From Treponema sp. (lineage in GTDB: Bacteria > Spirochaetota > Spirochaetia > Treponematales > Treponemataceae), in the NCBI GenBank assembly GCA_024691105.1, contig JAILNY010000181.1, forward strand, positions 1 through 22,537: a stretch of 22,537 nucleotides of DNA, in the 5' to 3' direction. Under the pieces are notes generated by a model. That model did no database searches and was not told where the DNA came from. It saw only the letters and a program-made list of their open reading frames with translations. Positions 21,285 to 22,537 of the stretch are shown here, one piece after another. The position numbers and the translations under genes were made by a program. The first letter of the stretch is position 1; each line of letters begins with the position of its first letter.

Positions 21285-22537
21285 ATGATTACAGTTAGTG
21301 ACGTAAGTTTAAGATTCAGCGAAAAGCCGCTTTTTAAAGATGTAAATTTAAAATTTACAAGCGGTAACTGTTACGGAATCATCGGTGCAAACGGTGCCGG
21401 AAAATCTACATTCTTAAAAGTTCTTTCAGGTGAACTTGAGCACGACTCGGGTACAATTACAATGACACCGGGCGAACGCATGGCCGTATTAAAGCAGGAC
21501 CACTTTGCTTACGACAGCTATTCAGTTAAAGATACTGTAATGATGGGATTTCCTAAGCTTTATGAATGTGCAAAGGCTCGTGAAGCAATTTACGAAAAGG
21601 CTGACTTTTCTGAAGAAGATGGAATTAAAGCAAGTGAACTTGAAGGCGAGTTTTCTGAGCTCGGTGGATGGGAAGCAGAAAATCAGATTGAACAGATGCT
21701 CTCTGGTCTTGGACTTGAAGAAGAACATCATGACAAAATGATGAGCGACCTTGACGAAAGCCAGAAGGTCCGCGTTCTTCTTGCGCAGGCTCTTTTTGGT
21801 AATCCTGATATTCTTCTTTTGGATGAACCTACAAACGGTCTTGACCTTGAGTCAATCAGCTGGCTCGAAGACTTTTTGATTGAATTCCCTAATACTGTAA
21901 TTGTCGTTTCGCATGACCGTCACTTTTTGAACGCAGTATGTACTTACATCTGTGATATTGACTACGGAAAGATCAGTCAGTTTACAGGTAACTACGACTT
22001 CTGGTATCAGATGAGCCAGATTATGCAGCTTCAGGCAAAAGATCAGGCTAAAAAGCGCGAAGAAAAAATGGCTGACTTAAAAGAGTTCATCCAGCGCTTT
22101 GCTTCTAATGCTGCAAAATCAAAACAGGCAACAAGCCGTAAAAAGATTTACGACAAGCTTGCACTTGAAGAGCTTCCTGTTACAAGCCGTAAATTCCCTT
22201 ATGTAAACTTTAAGCCGGACCGCGAAATCGGAAACAATGTTCTTGAATGCAAAAAGCTTAATTATACAGAAGACGGCATTCAGCTTTTAAAAGACTTTGA
22301 TCTTTTTGTAAACAGAACAGATAAAATTGCTTTTGTCGGAATTGAACATAATTCAATTTCGGCATTGTTTGATATTATCACAGGTACAAAAAAAGCAGAC
22401 AGTGGTGAATATTTCTGGGGGCAGACAACTTCGCAAACCTATCTTCCTCGCGACAATGCTTCGTACTTTAATAATGATTATAATATCACAGACTGGCTGC
22501 GTCAGTATTCTCCGGACCAGGATGATGCTTATGTTCG
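21285..22537 (+). CDS. ABC-F ATPase, YbiT-like (3' end outside window)
   Basis: 417 residues are visible before the window ends; the full protein should be about 520-540 aa. ABC-F proteins are soluble twin-ATPase factors that bind the ribosomal E site and relieve stalled translation. NBD1: Walker A GANGAGKS (34-41), Walker B with DEPTNGLD (180-187) and the switch SHDRHFL (209-215). The signature position reads DLDESQKVRVLLAQAL, with no LSGGE. The linker (about 240-310) has the KSKQATSRKK stretch (278-287). NBD2: the Walker A position is GIEHNSIS (352-359) and lacks GK[ST], so the second nucleotide site looks defective at least there. I recall similar degenerate second domains in YbiT-like proteins of gut anaerobes. 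GGAGA, 5 nt before the ATG, is a good ribosome site. Probably co-transcribed with the helicase. Confidence 0.9.
   Translation, partial: MITVSDVSLRFSEKPLFKDVNLKFTSGNCYGIIGANGAGKSTFLKVLSGELEHDSGTITMTPGERMAVLKQDHFAYDSYSVKDTVMMGFPKLYECAKAREAIYEKADFSEEDGIKASELEGEFSELGGWEAENQIEQMLSGLGLEEEHHDKMMSDLDESQKVRVLLAQALFGNPDILLLDEPTNGLDLESISWLEDFLIEFPNTVIVVSHDRHFLNAVCTYICDIDYGKISQFTGNYDFWYQMSQIMQLQAKDQAKKREEKMADLKEFIQRFASNAAKSKQATSRKKIYDKLALEELPVTSRKFPYVNFKPDREIGNNVLECKKLNYTEDGIQLLKDFDLFVNRTDKIAFVGIEHNSISALFDIITGTKKADSGEYFWGQTTSQTYLPRDNASYFNNDYNITDWLRQYSPDQDDAYV

Overview
The window looks like a chromosomal segment of a spirochaete, most likely a Treponema. The evidence is a divergent second-type FliG (FliG1-like), a DUF4954 protein, PEGA- and LysM/M23-type envelope proteins, an AT-leaning genome with many AAA/GAA codons, and the overall gene mix. 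The genus is inferred from protein resemblance recalled by eye, not from a search. No IS element, prophage, tRNA, rRNA or CRISPR array was seen.

Layout. 8-5735 (+): fliG-like gene, overlapping M16C metallopeptidase, a 71-aa orphan, and a divergent tocopherol-cyclase-like (lipocalin-type) protein. 5794-8400 (+): clpB. 8437-12387 (-): a three-gene set read in the order PBP1A, short ParB-like protein, RlmJ, which converges on clpB. 12388-12724: a gene-free stretch of 337 bp holding the PBP1A promoter, a 9-bp inverted repeat, and a compact putative small-RNA locus ending in a strong intrinsic terminator. 12725-14736 (-): PEGA protein and LysM-M23 endopeptidase, an envelope pair. 14810-14980 (-): a 56-aa 2[4Fe-4S] ferredoxin with its own terminator, divergent from deoC (15088-15807, +). 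15824-15925: a GC-rich 51-bp tandem repeat between the convergent deoC and a metallo-beta-lactamase-fold hydrolase (15921-16925, -), which is translationally overlapped with a small two-TM protein. 17254-19413 (+): DUF4954. 19621-22537 (+): a DEAD-box RNA helicase behind a structured leader of about 131 nt, then an ABC-F ATPase cut by the window end.

The genes are mostly housekeeping: envelope synthesis and remodelling (PBP1A, M23, PEGA), protein quality control (ClpB, M16C), ribosome and RNA work (RlmJ, DEAD-box, ABC-F) and nucleoside catabolism (DeoC). No large new system is evident.

The points most worth a second look are: (1) the small-RNA candidate with a C-rich loop at 12552-12629; (2) a recurring promoter geometry (-35, 17 bp, -10, then 6 bp to the ATG) in front of genes that lack a Shine-Dalgarno sequence, suggesting leaderless mRNAs for clpB, PBP1A and the 91-aa protein gene; (3) a ParB CTPase-type domain that has lost its DNA-binding part and ends in an amphipathic helix, encoded next to PBP1A; and (4) the nested GC-rich repeats.
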